A stretch of 64,000 nt of DNA from Crocinitomicaceae bacterium. GTDB taxonomy: Bacteria; Bacteroidota; Bacteroidia; Flavobacteriales_D; Crocinitomicaceae. Below are positions 34,739-46,923 of the stretch, in pieces. The notes under the pieces are model-generated. The model made no database searches, had not been told where the DNA came from, and was given only the letters and a program-made list of their open reading frames with translations. The stretch covers positions 62,001-126,000 of the forward strand of contig JADJYC010000005.1 in assembly GCA_016719925.1 (NCBI GenBank), given 5' to 3'. The translations under genes and the position numbers were made by a program. Within the stretch, counting starts at the first letter, position 1. Each line of letters begins with the position of its first letter.

Positions 34739-35603
34739 TTAGGCGTTAATAATTTTAGATCTGAGTGTTTTAATCAAATCGCCCAAAGATTTGAACTCTG
34801 TGTCAGTTAATTCAGTTCAGTTGCATTTTCATCAGCAACATATGCTTTTACAGATTCAAACTCATCAAACGTTGACTGAATAGTTTTCAGATCTGTAATT
34901 AACCATCCAAGATCTGTGCCAGCGTTTTTTGGATCTTCCAATCCTTTGATAATGTTGTTCAGAATAGACATCTGCTCAGTGATTTGAGCACCCAGTCCTT
35001 CTTTTGTTTTATTTTTTCATAATCATAAACACCCAGATACATCCCTTCAGTCCAAGCACCTGCAAAATGGATTGAAGATTTATGCTGCATGTCATTTTCT
35101 TCCATATAAGTTTCAGTTCTTTCATGGATATCAATCATCAGGATTTCAATTGAATCTTTGTTTTCAATGTTTTTGTCAAAACGATCCATCAGGTCTTTAT
35201 TTTCAAAAACTGATTCCATTCCGATTTGTTCAGCCAGATCAGAAATTACTGCCAGATATTTACGGCCTTCATTGGATTGCTCATTCAAAACACAATAAGC
35301 CATGTCAGCAGAGTAAACCCCAAAATTCAGCATCTGTTTCAGTTCTTCAGTGTATTTAGATGAGTTAGCGGTAGGGTTGGTAATGTTGGAATGATAAGCC
35401 AGACCAGACTTTTTGAAAATACTTGCAACCTGAAGCGGTGATGGCAAATGGTAATCCACGTCCGGAGATTCAAACATATCTTCGGTTAACATATCTTCCT
35501 GAGAAGTTGTATCTACTACATTTACATCCTGAGGTTCAGAGTTTCCGCAAGAAAACATCCCCAGGCCAAGAGCAGCCACAATCAGGCCATTTTTTAGGTT
35601 CAT
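34739..35603 (-). CDS. Putative lipoprotein of unknown function (two frameshifts)
   Basis: The start at ATG 35603 gives a lipoprotein signal (GLIVAALGLGMFSC, Cys near residue 19). The mature part is helical (LPSPLQVASIFKKSGLAYHS, YSADMAYCVLNEQSNEGRKY, HFAGAWTEGMYLGVYDYEK). The frame breaks at the T6 run 35012-35017; restoring one base continues it as EGLGAQITEQMSILNNIIKG, and a second lost base near 34815 continues it to LTDTEFKSLGDLIKTLRSKI, ending at 34739. The repaired length is 288 residues and divisible by three. The pattern of SPLQVASIFKKSGLxY occurs in other Bacteroidota lipoproteins I cannot name. Confidence 0.6.
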
Positions 35604-35709
35604 TCCAGTCATGGTATTTAAGTTTTAGGGTAGCTAAAGTAAAAAATCCTTTTCATTCGGCTGTAATTTCGATCAGAATTTTTAGGTTTGACAAATGAAA
35701 ACAGTTTGT

Positions 35710-35741
35710 TTTGTACTTACTGCCAGTAATTTCTAATTTTA
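35710..35741 (+). promoter_or_regulatory. Candidate promoter TTTG-N20-TAATTTTA
   Basis: TTTG at 35710-35713 and TAATTTTA at 35734-35741 are 20 bp apart, fitting the Bacteroidota -33/-7 layout with one mismatch. The ATG of the outer-membrane protein follows 12 bp later, which would leave a very short leader. Confidence 0.3.
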
Positions 35742-35752
35742 ATTTTAAAAAG

Positions 35753-36487
35753 ATGAAAAAGATTTTTGGGTTGGTTTTTGTTCTGCTTTTATCCTCAGCT
35801 GTTTATGGTCAATTGTGGTTTGACGTAGGTTTAAAAGGTGGAGGTGGTTCAGGATTTTTAATTAACAAAACATTGAGTTCAGACCCGAGATTCAGTATTA
35901 ACCCCGGTTCAAATTATTTCTACGGCGGAAAAATAGGAATTAACTACGGTTACAACGTGTCCGTGGCAACTGATTTTACACTGGGCAGCAATACTTTTTC
36001 ATTTAACCAGGCTGAATTAGGTGCCGCAACCAACACATTTAAATACACAATTAATTATAAGACCTTTAATATTACTCCGTTGTTCCGTTTTACAAAAGAT
36101 GCTTCATACATTGAATTAGGTCCGGAATTCTGCATGGTAAATAAAGCCAATTACAGTGACGAATATACGCTTGCTGTTAAAGCGGATGCAACAGAAGAAA
36201 TAAATTCCAAACTGACCAATCTTGTTTTTGGTTTTGGGGGATATATAGTAGGGAATGAAATTGTTGCCCTGCAAATGGGAATGCGCGTACATTATACGCT
36301 GGGAAATCTAACTTCAGATGATTATGAGAGCGGAAGGTATCCGTTCACTAATTATTCAGATGTGCCTTCAGGTGTTGCAACAAAACCATTTACCCTGCAG
36401 TTTCACCTGGAATTGAATATTTCACTTGGACAAGTTGCCCGTTCAACTACAAAATGCGGAAGAAGAGTAGCATTCCTTTCTTTCTGA
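35753..36487 (+). CDS. Outer-membrane beta-barrel protein
   Basis: The start is placed at ATG 35753, giving signal peptide MKKIFGLVFVLLLSSAVYGQ; the in-frame extension upstream lacks signal character. The 244-residue product is Gly/Tyr/Phe-rich with alternating strands (WFDVGLKGGGGSGFLIN, YGGKIGINYGYNVSVATDFT, YIELGPEFCMVNKANY, FTLQFHLELNISLGQVA), the mark of the small outer-membrane barrel family of Bacteroidota. The C-terminal CGRRVAFLSF tail is unusual for a barrel that should end on a strand. comEC follows 22 bp downstream but a functional link is not evident. Confidence 0.65.
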   Translation: MKKIFGLVFVLLLSSAVYGQLWFDVGLKGGGGSGFLINKTLSSDPRFSINPGSNYFYGGKIGINYGYNVSVATDFTLGSNTFSFNQAELGAATNTFKYTINYKTFNITPLFRFTKDASYIELGPEFCMVNKANYSDEYTLAVKADATEEINSKLTNLVFGFGGYIVGNEIVALQMGMRVHYTLGNLTSDDYESGRYPFTNYSDVPSGVATKPFTLQFHLELNISLGQVARSTTKCGRRVAFLSF

Positions 36488-36509
36488 TCAACTAATTTTT
36501 CAATTTGTC

Positions 36510-38561
36510 ATGCCACTGGTTCTCCGGTTTCTGATACCATTGGCAGCAGGTATACTCGCTTCCTTTTATTCTGACCTATCAGTTTCACTGACAACAATTT
36601 TTATTGCTTCAGCTGGTTGTTTTGTTCCGCTCATCTTTTTAAAGTCATCTCATCATAAATTAAAAAATGTATGGGGAGCATTAATTACTTTACCATTGTT
36701 TTTTCTAATTGGTATATACATTGAGACAAACGCTGACCAAAGAAATCATTCTTCTTATTTTGAAAATTATGTTTCAAGGGATTCAACAACTATTTTTGGA
36801 ATTACGATTTCGGGTTATCCTGAAATAACTGAAAAATGGGTTAAAAGTGAAATTCATGTCAACAGTTGTAATAGGCAATCAACAACTGGTAAATCCATCA
36901 TATATCTGGAAAAAGATTCTCTTTCAGAACAACTTCAAAACGGTGACCAGCTGATTTTAAATGCTGTATTTTTTCCGGTCAGTTCTCCTAAAAATCCTCA
37001 TGAATTCGATTACAAAACCTATCTGGCACATCAGCAAATTTACACACAGGCTTTTGTAAAACAAGGTTTCTGGAAAAAATGCGGACATCAATCAGGGTTG
37101 CTGTCTTCTGTTCTTTCTATCCGCAAAAACTGCTCTGATATTTTGGACAATTCGGGTTTGTCCGTTCAAAACGCAGCAGTAGCCAAAGCGCTTTTACTCG
37201 GTGATAAGGAATATATTTCAGATGACCTGATGATGAGTTATTCTTCATCCGGAACGCTTCACGTTCTTGCCGTTTCCGGATTACATGTTGGAATAATTAT
37301 GTTGATTTTAAACTTTCTTTTGCAGCCGGTGAAAAGAATAAAAAACGGGAAATATATTTTTCTTGCACTTGCGCTTTCAGGCATTTGGTTCTACACACTT
37401 TTAACCGGATTTACACCTTCAATTCTCAGAGCAGCAGTGATGTTTTCGTTTGTCATTATTGGAAAAGAATTACAACGTGACAGTACCATTCAGCAATCAT
37501 TGCTGGTGTCAGCATTTATTCTAATAATCATTGATCCGCACATTTTATTTCAGATTGGTTTTCTGCTGAGTTATCTGGCTGTTGCAGGCATTGTCTATTT
37601 TCATCCGCTTATATATAACAAACTTTATTTTAAACAAAAATGGGCAGATAAAATCTGGCAGTTAAGTTCTGTCTCCATTGCTGCACAGATTTCTACTTTG
37701 CCAATTTCTATTTATTGTTTTCATCAGTTTCCAAATTACTTTTTGTTTGCAAATCTGATTGTAATTCCGGTTTCATTTGTCATTCTGATTCTGGGAATTT
37801 TTGCACTCCTTGTAAACGCAGTTCCATTCCTGGGTGATTTTAGTTTTTATCTGCTGGACAAACTGATTGAATTTATGAACGGAAGTATTTCAGTTTTTGA
37901 CAAAATGCCATTTTCAGTAACCAAAAACTTAATCATAAAATGGTATGATGTTCTGATTTTGTATTCTGTCATTTTATTTTCTTATCTGAGCATCACAAAA
38001 CGATCAAAACAATTTCTATTTACAGCTGCATTCACAATGAGTTTATTCTGTATTTCTCTCTGGCTGAACGTCCATTCTAATTACAGTTTGAATTCAATCA
38101 CCATATATAGCTCAAAAGGAGAAAACAGAATGGATTACTTTAATCAGGGAACCCTCATTTCATTTAAAACATCTTCAGAAAAATCAGAAGAAAAAAAACT
38201 CAGTTTTCACATCTACCCTAACCGGCAGCAGACATCATTCAAAACAGAACCTGACACAACTATTTTTTTAGATTTGGAAAATGCTCTGGTTGAAATTGAA
38301 AACCAAAAAATTTTATTCATGAGTCAGCATTTGGCAGATTCAGTTTTCACAACCGGATTTCCAAAAACAGATTATGTCTATTTATATGATATTTCATTCC
38401 TTCATTCAGAATTTTCTGAATTTCTTTCAGAAGAAAAAACACCAGTCATTTTAGGTGATGGAGTTTCATACAAACTGAAAAATTATTTGAAAAAATCAAA
38501 CCTGCAGTTGGTTTATCATGACCTGCATCAACAGGGTTCAATTACCAAATCATTCTACTAA
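36510..38561 (+). CDS. comEC: ComEC/Rec2-family DNA uptake channel protein
   Basis: A 683-residue inner-membrane protein that would carry incoming single-stranded DNA across the membrane in natural transformation. Two or three N-terminal helices precede a periplasmic OB-like domain (about 90-190). The competence domain contains SSGTLHVLAVSGLHVGIIM, TGFTPSILRAAVMFSFVIIG and IGFLLSYLAVAGIVYFHP, all strongly diagnostic. About eight more helices follow. The C-terminus (about 530-683) is a short beta-rich tail rather than the full metallo-beta-lactamase domain of Gram-positive ComEC, as is common in this phylum. It is full length and unbroken. Confidence 0.88.
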   Translation: MPLVLRFLIPLAAGILASFYSDLSVSLTTIFIASAGCFVPLIFLKSSHHKLKNVWGALITLPLFFLIGIYIETNADQRNHSSYFENYVSRDSTTIFGITISGYPEITEKWVKSEIHVNSCNRQSTTGKSIIYLEKDSLSEQLQNGDQLILNAVFFPVSSPKNPHEFDYKTYLAHQQIYTQAFVKQGFWKKCGHQSGLLSSVLSIRKNCSDILDNSGLSVQNAAVAKALLLGDKEYISDDLMMSYSSSGTLHVLAVSGLHVGIIMLILNFLLQPVKRIKNGKYIFLALALSGIWFYTLLTGFTPSILRAAVMFSFVIIGKELQRDSTIQQSLLVSAFILIIIDPHILFQIGFLLSYLAVAGIVYFHPLIYNKLYFKQKWADKIWQLSSVSIAAQISTLPISIYCFHQFPNYFLFANLIVIPVSFVILILGIFALLVNAVPFLGDFSFYLLDKLIEFMNGSISVFDKMPFSVTKNLIIKWYDVLILYSVILFSYLSITKRSKQFLFTAAFTMSLFCISLWLNVHSNYSLNSITIYSSKGENRMDYFNQGTLISFKTSSEKSEEKKLSFHIYPNRQQTSFKTEPDTTIFLDLENALVEIENQKILFMSQHLADSVFTTGFPKTDYVYLYDISFLHSEFSEFLSEEKTPVILGDGVSYKLKNYLKKSNLQLVYHDLHQQGSITKSFY

Positions 38562-38640
38562 TCATCAGAAATCCCGATAATTATTGCTATTTTTCAGCAA
38601 CCAATTGATTTGCGGTACGTTTAAGCAACCGTAGGTTGAC

Positions 38641-41600
38641 ATGAAAATACATTTACGAGGCATAGTTTTACTAACTGCCACATTAAGTTTTTGGCTTAAT
38701 GTGAAAGCAGCCTGTCCGCAGGTCAATGCTTCTTTTACAACTTCACAAACGGTCATTTGCGGACCGGGAGCCACAGTCATTTCTTTTGTCAATACAAGTA
38801 CAGGTGCCAACAATGTAACGGCTGACTATGAATGGTTTCTGAACGGAGTTTCATTTGACAATACTACGGGACTTACTGCACCAGGCACTTCCACAATTTC
38901 TGCTATTGGAAATTATACCTTCATGCTTGTTGCAACAGATCCAAGTGTTCCATGTACAGACACTGCAACGGTTGTTGTAAGTATTGTGCCGGTACCAAAC
39001 GCCAATTTTACTTTTAATCCAAACAACAGCTGTGGTGAATTACCCGTTTCATTTACCAACTCTTCAGCCGGTACTTTTGGCGGAACAACATACCTCTGGA
39101 ATTTCGGAGACGCTTCCACCGCAACCACAACCAATGCAACACATGCTTATGCTGCGGGAGGAACGTACAATGTCACATTAACACAAACTAACGGAGCGGG
39201 TTGTACAAATTCTGAAACGCAGGCCGTTTTCTGTGCTGCCAATTCCTGCAGTTTCTATTGCCGGAGCAGATGCTGACGGTGACCTCATTAATTGTTTGCT
39301 GCCGGCAGATCCTTCTACCTCTGAAATAGTAACATTCTCAAATTTCACAACGGGTGGCGTAAGTTATACCTGGGATTTTGGTGACGGCACCGGTACATTC
39401 ACAACCGGATCAACTGCTGATTTTACACACACCTACACCAGTTATGGAACATATACAGTAACTATGACTGCAACACATGCAAACGGATGCACATCATCTG
39501 AAACGCTGACAGTTGTTTTTGAAAAATACGTATCTGCCGCAATGACGCTTGACATTACAGAATACAGCGGATGTGCACCGCATGATTTAAGTACTCTCAC
39601 AAATTTATCTGTCAATGCAAATTCCTATACATGGAATTTTGGTGACGGAACAATAATAACAACTTCAAGTCCGGTGCCGCCGGCACACGCCTATACAACA
39701 TCAGGCAGTTACACCATTTCACTTACAGCAGTGAACAGCTGCAACAGTGCAAACTCCACCATCAGTCCGATTGTGATTGTTGCCGGACCAACAGCAAATT
39801 TCAATAACAGTCTGGGTGGTTCTGCAGGATGTGCACCTCAAAATGTGACTTACGCAAATGCATCTTCAGGTACCTCTCCGGCAAATAATTATCAGTGGAA
39901 CATGGGTAATGGAAATACTTATACCAATGTGATCAATCCACCTGTTCAGACATACACAAACAGCGGTGTTTATACAATTACATTAATTTCAGGAAATGCC
40001 TGCGGATATGATACAGTAACTGCAAATATTACTATTGACACAATACCTGTTGTGGACATAGTTTCTGTTCCTACAGACGGATGCTCTCCGCTGACAGTTG
40101 TAACCACCAATAATTCATACGCACCACCAATAAATTATACATGGACTGTTGACGGAGTTTTTGCAGGTAACATGACAAATCTTCCCAATCAAACTTTTAT
40201 TAATTCAGGAAATGATGTTCCGCAAAATCACACTATACAATTGGTAGGAAGCAATCATTGCGGTTCTGATTCTGATCTTGAAACAATTATTGTACATCCT
40301 GAAACCATTGCAAATTTTACAGTTGCTGATGATTCAATTTGCGCAGGAGATTTTGCACTTTTTACAGATAATTCTCATGGAGAAAATATTACCTGGGACT
40401 GGGATTTTGGTGTATCAACCTCTACCGCACAAGGACCTCATTCAATTCAATACAATGTTCCCGGAACCTATACCGTGACACTTACGGTTGATGGTTATTG
40501 CGGACAAGATGTTATGACACTTGACGTTGTTGTTCTTCCTATTCCTGTTGCTGATTTTACTGCAAACCCTTTGAGTATTTGTGAAGGTGAATCAGTTTCT
40601 TTGACAAACAATTCAACACTCGGCGGAACATACGCATGGACATTTACAAACGGAACTCCAGCAACCTCCAACGTTTATGCTCCTGCTCCGGTAACATTTT
40701 CCACTACCGGAAATCAGACTATTACTTTAACCGTTGATGTGCTTGGATGCGTGGATACAGATTCAGAAATTATTTCTGTTAATCCGATTCCGGATCCGCT
40801 TTTTACATTGACACCAAATGACGGATGTTCACCGCTGGATGTGACAATTTCATATACAGGCACAGTCGTTGGAGGTGATACCTATGACTGGGATTTAGGT
40901 AATGGTAATAATTCAACTCTTGCAAATCCTCCTTTACAAACTTATACTGCGGTTGGGGCTGATGTAATTTATTCAGTTGAACTTATAGTCACAAGTGCAT
41001 TCGGATGTATGGATAGTTTGACATTGCCAATTACTGTTCATCCATTACCTGTTGCAGATTTCACACCTCTACCAGATACAGCCTGCGCAGGAACTCCAAT
41101 TGGTTTTTTGAATAACAGTACAGGTGCAATATTTAATGTCTGGGATGTTGGTGACGGAACAAATTATTTTATTCCAAGTCCTTCACACACTTATTCACTC
41201 ACCGGTGACATAACGGTGCAATTAGTTGCAGTAACAGCATTTAGTTGTACAGATACTGCCACACATACAATTTACATTGATTCAATTCCAACTGCAGATT
41301 TTATTTTTGATGTTGTATGTGAAATTGATTCAACTAACTTTACTGATTTATCAATTGGCGGAGTAACAGACTGGTTATGGGATTTTGGTGATGGGTCTCC
41401 GTTAAATACCAATTCAAATCCAAATCATTTTTACGGAAATGACGGATTTTATGCTGTCACATTAACTGTTACCAATCCTGCCAATTGTACAAATACATTA
41501 ACACAAGTTGTCAGCGTCAGTCAGGTACCGGTTGCAGATTTTACCAACAGCAGTACTTGTCTTGGAACACCAACTGTTTTTACAAATCTCACAACCGGAA

Positions 41601-44600
41601 TTGTAACCACATGGCAATGGGATTTTGGCGATGGTTCACCTGTCAGCAATCTTCAAAATCCCTCACACACTTATGCAACTACGGGCATTTTTAATGTCAC
41701 ACTTATTGCACTTACCGGAAGCGGATGTTCAGATACAATTACTTATCCAATAGTTGTAACTCCGGTTCCAACTGCTGATTTTACTTTTGCAGATGTTTGT
41801 ACAAATGACCAGACTTTTTTTACAGATTTATCTTTAGGTACACCGGATACCTGGTTCTGGAATTTTGGTGACGGAAATACAGATAATACCAATGACCCGA
41901 ATCCGGTGCATACTTATACAACAGCAGGCACCTACAATGTCACATTAACAGCTGGATATGCTGCAAGCGGATGTACCAACAGTATGACACAATCCGTTAC
42001 TGCTTTTCCAAGAACTACACCTGACTTCATGAACAACACACCATGTTTGGGTAACATAACCGGGTTTACAGATATGACAGGTGGTGCGCCTGATACCTGG
42101 CAATGGAATTTTGGAGACGGATCACCAATTGACAACAATCAGCATCCTACACACATGTATTTGTCACCGGGAATTTATCCGGTTACATTAATTACTGAAA
42201 ATGCATTTGGTTGTTCTGATACGCTAAATACAACTGTTGAAGTTTATACTTTACCGGCAGCTGATTTTACATCCAGTGTTGTTTGTCTTAATTCCATGAC
42301 ATCATTTACAGATTTGTCTGTTTGTGCAACTTCCTGGCAATGGAATTTTGGTGATGGTTCTCCTGTTGCACTTGCACAAAATCCTTTTCACCTTTATTCA
42401 ACAGCCGGAACTTTTAACGTACAACTTGTTTCATTCACGCCTTTTGGATGTACTGATACATTGGTATTACCGGTGACAGTTAATCCAAATCCGGTGGCAG
42501 ATTTTACTGCAACAACCGCCTGTCATACTTATCCTAATTTCTTTACAGACATTTCAACCGGTGCAGTTTTATGGACATGGGATTTCGGTGATGCAAGTCT
42601 GGTTGATAACAATCAGCATCCAAATCATATTTATCCAAATGCAGGAACTTACTCCGTTGATTTAACTGTTGAAAATATTTTTGGATGTACAAATTCAATT
42701 ACACAAAATGTGAGTGTGTTGATTCAACCTCAGGCTGATTTTACCTACAACAATGTATGTGCCGGTGAACCGGTTCAGATGACTGATTTATCTACCAATT
42801 CACCAACCACTTTTCAATGGGATTTTGGTGACGGATCACCGCTTGATTTTAATCAGAATCCAACACATATTTTTGATCCGGGAGGAACTTATAACGTGAC
42901 CTATATCGTCGGAAATCCTGCAGGGTGTATGGATACGCTGATCACACCGGTAAATGTTTATACTGTTCCGGTTCCCAATTTTTCAGCTGACACTGTATGT
43001 TTATTTTCGGTTACTACGTTTATAGATCTAACCACAGACGCTGCCGCATTAGCCAGCTGGTATTATGATTTCAGTGACGGCAATCAGTCCTTCAGTCAAA
43101 ATCCAATGTACATTTTTCAAAATTCCGGAACGTATAATGTGACGTTACTTGTTACCAATGTGAACGGTTGTGACAGTTCTGTTACTTTACCTGTTTATGT
43201 TTCAGATGTACCGGTTGCAGATTTTATTGCAGATACTGTTTGCACAGGCAGTGCTACAACATTTGCCGATGTATCAACTGGTTTCCCTGACACCTGGTTG
43301 TGGAATTTTGGTGACGGAAATACGTCTAATGTTGGTCCGGTCACTGCACATACGTATGCATTACCGGGCACTTATCCGGTTTCACTTTTTGTATCTGCCG
43401 GCGGCGCATGTTTTGATCAGACATTTGAATTTGTTGTTGTGAGTGATAATATGCAGGCGGGAATTATTGCGGTTGATTCAGTGTGTGACGGAACCAATAT
43501 TTTATTTACAGATAACTCAACAGTTCTTACCGGAACAATTGATACTTATTTCTGGGATTTTGGAGACGGCACAAATTCATCCACCCAAAATGCAAATCAT
43601 ACATACGCTTCTCCCGGCACTTATACAGTGACTCACACGGTTGGTTCATTGGGCGGATGCTCCAGTTCAGTTACATGGGATGTAACTATTATGGATGAAC
43701 CTGTTTCAGATTTTGTTGATCTATCTACCTGTCAAAACGGTGTAACAACATTTACTGATTTATCTTCTATTGCAAACGGAATTATTACAAACTGGAGCTG
43801 GAATTTTGGTGACGGTTCAGCAATTTCTCCGTTACAAAATCCAACACATGTATATTCTTCATCCGGAAATTTCAATGTGACTTTAACTGTAACCTCTGAT
43901 TTTGGATGTACAAATTCTTTCATCTCTCCGGTGACGGTTTATCCTGCGCCAAATGCTAATTTCACGGCTCCAGTTGCTTGTCCGCAAGATACCATACAAT
44001 ATACTGATCTCTCAAGTATTTCATCTGGTTCAATTACAAACTGGGACTGGAATTTTGATGACGGAGCAGGTTCAGCACAACAAAATCCTTTGCATGGATT
44101 TTTAACTATCGGAGACAGTTTTAATGTGGAATTAATTGTCACCTCCAATTTTGGTTGTACAGATACCGTTGTAAATCTGATCGAGACATTTCCGTTTCCT
44201 GATTTTGGTTGGGGACCAGATGTTACATCAGGGTGTCAGCCGCTTGTAGTTACATTTACAGATTCTTCAACAGTATTAAATGGCAGTATCACAAACTGGG
44301 AATGGAGCTTTGGAGACAGTGCCATGTCATTTGCACAAAATCCAATTCATATTTATAATGATCCGGGACAATATTATGTGTCACTTTGGGTAACAACAAC
44401 TGACGGATGCACATTTAATTCGTATGTAGATTATCCAATCATTGTTTACCCGAAACCTGAAGCCGGATTTACGCCGTTCTTTACTGAAGTTCCGATTCTT
44501 GAACCGGAAGTGCAATTCTATGATCAGTCAAACGGAGCATTAAACTGGGAGTGGTCATTTGGAGACGGTAATTACAGCAATGATGTGAATCCGTTGCATG

Positions 44601-44971
44601 AATACAATGACACCGGCTATTTTGAAGTGATGCAAATTGTTTATACCGATTTTGGTTGTGCAGATACCGCAATACATTCTGTTCACGTATTTGGAGAATT
44701 TTCTTTCTTTATTCCAAACACATTCACACCAAACGGTGATGCAAAAAATCCAACCTGGAGAGGATATGCATGGGGCGCAGTTACCTATGAACTAATGGTA
44801 TTCAACCGCTGGGGTGAGGTGATTTTTTCAACCACTGATCAGACAGTAGAATGGGACGGAACCTATCACGGGGTAAAAGTTCCGGATGACGTTTACGTGT
44901 GGAGATGTTTTATGCTTGATTCAGAACAACAGGAGCATGAATATTTCGGACATGTGACAGTTCTTAAATAA
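38641..44971 (+). CDS. Giant PKD-repeat surface protein with T9SS type B C-terminal domain (one frameshift)
   Basis: About 2,109 residues once the extra T near 39227-39231 is removed; the two open segments overlap there and the combined length then divides by three. A signal peptide (GIVLLTATLSFWLNVKA) is followed by about 24 tandem PKD-like domains of about 85-90 residues, each marked by W[N/D]FGDG and a Y-x-V-x-L-x-V strand with a Cys pair. The end carries the gliding-motility-type (type B) T9SS domain: FFIPNTFTPNGDAKNPTW, VFNRWGEVIFSTTDQT, WDGTYHGVKVPDDVYVW. It is predicted to be a cell-surface or secreted adhesin. A frameshift in the first repeats would uncouple the signal peptide if real. 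Confidence 0.88.
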
Positions 44972-45000
44972 TCAGTAAGAACTCAGAATTTCGTTCAAGC

Positions 45001-45600
45001 TTACAACCCCAGATACGATTTAATATCTTCCGTTGAAAGATATTTCACCTCCTCATATTCAAACCGGAATCCTTTTGATTCCAGCCAGGAAAGATGATCA
45101 GCAATTATTTTACCTGTTTTATGTTTATTGTCTTTGATGAGTCTCTGATATTCTTCAGAAACCATTTCATCCAGGGCTGGAACAGCCTCACTGTCATATA
45201 CGTTGGTAACTGGTGAATTATCTAAGCCCCACATCAGGAATCGCAGAAAATCAGAATAATCCATCATTACATTTTCAAAGTATACTGATTCCGGATTTTC
45301 AGTAAGAAACTCTTCACAAACAAGCAAGCGATCCACAAGTTCTGACCACTCAATTGAAAGACCTGCATCTGAAGTAGTTTGTGCATAAGTCACTTTTAAT
45401 ACGTCAACATAATCTCCTAATTCAGCAGACATGTCTTTTTTAAATTTTTTCTCCAGAAATTTTATATCCGCCACCAGATACGGATATCCTTCTTCCCACC
45501 AAACCTGAAAACCAGCTTTGGAATATTTTTTCTCTATTTTATTTTGTGAATCTTCATTCAAATCACCTATTTCTTCTTCAGAAATTTCAAACGAATTCAT
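45001..45600 (-). CDS. Uncharacterised acidic cytoplasmic protein
   Basis: 199 residues, without signal peptide or membrane segment; acidic and helical. Notable stretches are GFQVWWEEGYPYLVADIKFL, WSELVDRLLVCEEFLTENPE and a C-terminal YLSTEDIKSYLGL. I do not recognise the family. The gene follows a small lipoprotein gene on the same strand by 7 bp and converges on the PKD gene across 29 bp. Confidence 0.55.
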   Translation of the reverse strand: MNSFEISEEEIGDLNEDSQNKIEKKYSKAGFQVWWEEGYPYLVADIKFLEKKFKKDMSAELGDYVDVLKVTYAQTTSDAGLSIEWSELVDRLLVCEEFLTENPESVYFENVMMDYSDFLRFLMWGLDNSPVTNVYDSEAVPALDEMVSEEYQRLIKDNKHKTGKIIADHLSWLESKGFRFEYEEVKYLSTEDIKSYLGL

Positions 45601-45607
45601 AAAGTCT

Positions 45608-45868
45608 TTAACGATAAAAAAAGGAGTCTTTCTGATTCTGATTAAAATTAACCTTCAGGTTTTCATATTTTGCAAAGGCAGAATCTACGTTTTCAGATTT
45701 CTTTTCCAGTTGATTGACGTATGCAGTAAATTCAACAAAAGCATTAACTACTGCAACAGAATCCTGAACTGCATTGGTTGAATCTGTTGATTGGGTTTCA
45801 TTAGCACCAGAACCGGAGCAAGACGCCAGTACAACGATGGCAAAAAGAAAATGTACTTTGTTTTTCAT
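45608..45868 (-). CDS. Small putative lipoprotein
   Basis: 86 residues with a lipoprotein signal (HFLFAIVVLASC, Cys near residue 17) followed by a Ser/Thr/Asn-rich linker and one amphipathic helix (NAFVEFTAYVNQLEKKSENV). No family is recognised. The 7-bp gap to the next gene suggests co-transcription with the acidic protein. Confidence 0.55.
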   Translation of the reverse strand: MKNKVHFLFAIVVLASCSGSGANETQSTDSTNAVQDSVAVVNAFVEFTAYVNQLEKKSENVDSAFAKYENLKVNFNQNQKDSFFYR

Positions 45869-45920
45869 GGGTTAATCTTTGGAATTTGAGCAAATTTAAC
45901 TGAAATGAACGAAAGACCAT

Positions 45921-46838
45921 TCAACCGTCAATAATAGATAATCTGTCTGCCCCAGCTTTTACCGGTACATCAAAATAATATTCAGTTTTTTTTACCCAAT
46001 TACTATTCTCATCATACTCATATAAATAACCGGTGCTTTTGACAATCTCACCTTTTGAATCATACTGCATGACAGATGTTACATTACCCAAACTGTCATA
46101 CTCATAAACATAACTCACGCCGGGATCATCTTCTGAATTCTTTTGAACTGCCAAAATTATTTTTCTGTTTGTATTGTATTTTTTGTTCCACTGATTCACA
46201 AAATTCATTTTGCCGTCATAGGTTGTGATGCAGGTTTGATTTCCAAACTGATCATACTGAATAGAAATGGTTTTAATTTTCGTCTGCGTTGAATCAAACC
46301 ACTGTTCTTCTGTTCGGTTGCCTTGTTTATTATATTGATACTGGTATGTATAATCAGGAGTGCTTTTCTTTGTATAGGAACAGGATTTAATACGATATCC
46401 CTTCTTATTATAAAAATTTTCCCACTTGTAAATTACATTTCCGTTCAAGTCTTTTCTGACCCAGTTTATTTCCAGACCTGATTTGTTGTATGAATAACTG
46501 ATTGAACCTGTCATTGCATGATCCGGCGTATAAAAAATCTGCGCAATTAAATTTCCGGTTGAATCATATTCCTTTTTGTAATAGGAAGACACATTTCCGT
46601 TGTAATAAATATCTACCCAACCGGTCAGATTGCCATTTTCATCATAATAGAATTCATTCCACTTTTGCTGCAGAGTGCTGATCACCGTTCCGTCTTCAGA
46701 TGGCATTACGTCAAATTCCGTTTCAACTATCTTCTGAATCTGACCAAATAAATGCTGCTTTTTCAGATCACCCTGAGAAAATCCGGCAACATAAAAATGA
46801 CTCAGTAAAAAAACAAGTATCACTCTTCTGATTTGCAT
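45921..46838 (-). CDS. Secreted YD-repeat-like protein
   Basis: A 305-residue protein with signal peptide (VILVFLLSHFYVAGFSQ). The mature part consists of about nine tandem units of the YD/RHS-like type with the pattern Y-D-x-x-G-N-x-x (YYDENGNLTGW, EYDSTGNLIAQ, QYNKQGNRTEE, QYDQFGNQTCI, EYDSLGNVTSV, QYDSKGEIVKS, EYDENSNWVKK). Such repeats form beta-rich surfaces or shells. No toxin or RHS core lies at the C-terminus, so it is not a polymorphic toxin. It ends in a short tail without a T9SS domain. Confidence 0.65.
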   Translation of the reverse strand: MQIRRVILVFLLSHFYVAGFSQGDLKKQHLFGQIQKIVETEFDVMPSEDGTVISTLQQKWNEFYYDENGNLTGWVDIYYNGNVSSYYKKEYDSTGNLIAQIFYTPDHAMTGSISYSYNKSGLEINWVRKDLNGNVIYKWENFYNKKGYRIKSCSYTKKSTPDYTYQYQYNKQGNRTEEQWFDSTQTKIKTISIQYDQFGNQTCITTYDGKMNFVNQWNKKYNTNRKIILAVQKNSEDDPGVSYVYEYDSLGNVTSVMQYDSKGEIVKSTGYLYEYDENSNWVKKTEYYFDVPVKAGADRLSIIDG

Positions 46839-46923
46839 TCAATAAAACTAACTGAGATAATAAATATAATAGGACAGACAAAAATGTATGTCACAACATA
46901 AACAATTAATTTTAGCTCCAAAA

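Noticed and set aside
45921..46838. Polymorphic RHS/YD toxin
   Set aside because: The repeats are few and end without the RHS core or a C-terminal toxin domain; no immunity gene follows.
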